From positions 21,047,001-21,111,000 of the forward strand of contig NC_135119.1 in assembly GCF_050908995.1 (NCBI RefSeq): a DNA stretch of 64,000 bases, in the 5' to 3' direction. The notes below the pieces were generated by a model. The model was not told the DNA's origin, searched no databases, and saw only the letters and a list, made by a program, of their open reading frames with translations. The DNA is from Andrena cerasifolii (taxonomy: Eukaryota > Arthropoda > Insecta > Hymenoptera > Andrenidae). This document shows, in pieces, positions 61,940-64,000 of this stretch (its first letter is position 1; every line of letters starts with the position of its first letter). The translations under genes were made by a program, and so were the position numbers.

Positions 61940-62581
61940 AGGGGTTACATATGTACCCTTGACAGCTCGGAAAATGGGGGCATTTTTATGATTTTTTCTT
62001 CATATAAAAAAAGTCATATTTAAAAATCAAGATATACACCTTGTTGCGTATAAATTAAGCTGTATTTTCTTCAAAAAGAAATTTGATATCTTAAGAAATG
62101 GTGCCATAGCAGTCTTTCTCCCAAGGACTCTTCATAGTTACACCATTTGTGGTACTGGAAATTAGTGAATTAGTCTCGGAGATTAGTGAATCAATTTTAA
62201 TAAAATTATGCACGAATATTCTTAAGACTATAATTTAGTATTTGTCGAGACGATTTTTCGATTATTGTTCTGTTTTTTATTTACATTATACGCCCTATTT
62301 ACATTTTTTCCTCCGTCCATTTCTACATGCTTCCACCTTCTCTTTCTGTTCCTCCTACCCCCGTTCAAGATCGAGAGAAAGAGGTTCCACCACCCGCCTT
62401 TCCGCTTCTGGTCTGTCTCCCCCTCATCCCTGCCTTCCCCTTTGGCTCTTAATTCTACCTCTACCTTCTACGCATTGGACTTCCGTTTCCCCGTTCCTCC
62501 CGCACATTCCTCTTACTCTCCTCCATTCCTCTCCCCTACCCACCTCCTCACCTTTCATCCCAACTCTGGCATGTAACCCCT
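61940..62581. mobile_element. Possible 'AGGGGTTA' family element, copy 3
   Basis: The left end AGGGGTTACAT is mirrored at 62571-62581, with TA on both sides (61938-61939 and 62582-62583). The shared terminal repeat is only about 11 bp. The left half has AT-rich sequence in the style of the other copies; the right half (about 62300-62570) is C/T-rich and may be unrelated inserted or flanking sequence. The two frames at 62242-62604 come from that C/T-rich part. Confidence 0.5.
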
Positions 62582-62583
62582 TA

Positions 62584-62836
62584 ATACGCAAATTGATGGA
62601 TTAAGTTGTAATGTAACAATTTTTTATACTCCGATCCATGCTAATTTTTTTTTTTATTCATCTTTCATTCTCGTTCATAGTCAAATGGAAATACTACCTT
62701 TTCACCCTCTGCTTAAGCCCGTTCTACCATACCCCACAAATCTTTCATGTAAATATAAACATAACAAAACCCAAGATCAACACGTAGCACAATATCCAGC
62801 CTGTGCCGCAGATCGATTGCGCAGAAAGGCACAACC
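62584..62836. other. Short unassigned interval
   Basis: AT-rich DNA between two elements; nothing recognised. Confidence 0.5.
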
Positions 62837-63564
62837 CTAGAAGCACAAAATATTGGTTAAATATTTTTTCCGAATATTAAAAAACATTTTTTTTGCCACA
62901 CTTTTAATATGACAAAAATGTTGATTGCAAATATTATATACACATACTGAAAAAAGTGAAATAAATGTTTTGAAAATATGAACTAAATATTCGTGGAATA
63001 TAAAAGAAATATTCAGAGAATATAAAGCAAATATTCTGGAAATGTGAAAATAATATTCAGAGTTCCAATATAAATATTCAGGAAGTTTAAAATATATATT
63101 TAAAAAATGTAAAGTAAATATTCAGAAAATGTGAAATAAATATTCAGGAAATGTAAAATTAATATTTAAAAAATTTAAAGTAAATATTTACTTTATATTT
63201 GAAAAACAAATATTTTTGTATAATATAAAATGAATATTCCCAAACATTCGAAAAAAATATATTGTTTCCAATATTAAATAATTTTTTTTATATTTGGGCA
63301 AAAATATTTTTTTCATAACATATAATCAATATTTCCCGAACATTCGTAAAAGAATATATTGTTTCTAATATTAAATAAATATTTTATTTATATTTGGACA
63401 AAAATATTTGTTTCTAATATAAAACGAATATTTCCAGTATATTAGGAAAAAATATTTGCTTCTTAATCTAGAATAAATCTTGTATCTATATTTAAATATC
63501 AAAAAAGAGATTGAACCTCTTTTTAATATTGGATGTACGTGTATTCAATATTTTGTGCTACTAG
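62837..63564. mobile_element. TIR element with degenerate tandem interior
   Basis: The left end CTAGAAGCACAAAATATTG and right end (minus strand CTAGTAGCACAAAATATTG) match at 18 of 19 positions. CTAGA-like flanks make the exact border and duplication uncertain. The interior is almost wholly built from variants of a unit near 20-25 bp, AAATATTCAGGAAATGTAAA-like on the left half, and TTTCCAATATTAAA / ATTTGGACAAAAATATT-like on the right. It has no coding capacity. Confidence 0.7.
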
Positions 63565-64000
63565 AGAATACACCGTCCCTTTAATTCAGTTCGCTATTGT
63601 ATTCCGAAAAGACCCCTCGAAATTTCGCCACCACCACCGGGACCATTGACAATTCCAATTACCTTAAGCCCATACCCACAGCACAACACACGCTCGTCCA
63701 CTGCATGTAGGTACATCGATCCAGGAGCGTCAGTCAACTCTGACGAATAAATTTCTTTCTTGAAGTCACATACATAAGTGCTTTCGTTATGCGGCAAGAA
63801 ACGAACGCAGCCTTTTCCCCAGAAGGCTCGAATGCAACGGACGCGTGCACGGCACAAAGCCAGGACTTTATTCCTACGTTCTGTCCCCCATTTTCCATGG
63901 GTCCCTTTATGCTCCGTTTACACGATCTTCCAACGACACGCGACGCGGAGTCGTTACCCGACGCACAGGATGCATTTCTCCAAGCGGTCCACAATCGCGC
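63565..64000. other. Gene-free stretch at right edge
   Basis: The composition becomes GC-richer. Minus-strand frames at 63594-63857 and 63734-63994 overlap in different phases and match nothing I recognise; the sequence continues beyond the window, so an exon crossing the edge cannot be excluded. Confidence 0.4.

Overview
This is a eukaryotic, almost certainly insect, non-coding window. No complete protein-coding gene, rRNA, true tRNA or CRISPR array can be supported. All open frames are short (under 165 codons), overlap on both strands, and none gives a protein family I recognise. Base composition swings between AT-rich stretches and short GC-rich islands. Together with the mix of TA-flanked elements, hAT elements, Helitron tails, a (TAA)n-tailed LINE fragment and a tRNA-derived SINE, this fits a hymenopteran such as a bee or ant. 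That taxonomic call is inference. The window is either intergenic or lies inside a very large intron.

What can be read clearly is a layered set of mobile elements. From left to right these are: an inverted Helitron 3' end (1-113); a 'TAAGGGGTTA' element (2945-3685); a hAT-like remnant carrying a nested 163-bp palindrome (3866-4586); a 0.4-kb fold-back element (5884-6279); an 18-bp minisatellite (7343-7515); a 152-bp tandem repeat (9041-9356); a second Helitron 3' end, on + (11950-12075); an 0.87-kb TIR element (13512-14378); one copy of a 150-bp repeat (15943-16092); a fold-back repeat unit (21751-22280); a TAA-flanked MITE (23543-23785); back-to-back elements at 28133-28639 and 28679-29026; a hAT element with an 8-bp target duplication (31515-32151); the inverted second copy of the 150-bp repeat (33949-34097); a nest of elements at 41487-42814; a palindromic MITE (48780-49088); a hAT MITE with a perfect 8-bp duplication (50342-50570); the second fold-back unit (53100-53903); a small TA-flanked MITE (54912-55067); and two larger terminal-repeat elements near the right end (61940-62581 and 62837-63564).

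The most informative locus is 41487-42814. One large palindromic element there was invaded three times: by a LINE 3' fragment in its loop, and by a SINE and a TAA-flanked MITE in its right arm. Because the left arm keeps the uninterrupted sequence, the insertion sites can be reconstructed. Another notable pair is the 150-bp repeat at 15943-16092 and 33949-34097. The copies are inverted, differ at five positions (all transitions), and each contains a hairpin.

Three spots could hold gene parts. A 59-bp splice-bounded segment at 37755-37813 starts with a CAG|GTAAGA junction, like a recursive splice site. A 42-codon frame at 15262-15390 has one strong hydrophobic segment. A possible exon lies at 25414-25598. 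All three are tentative. The remaining stretches are listed with what they hold or with a statement that nothing was seen.
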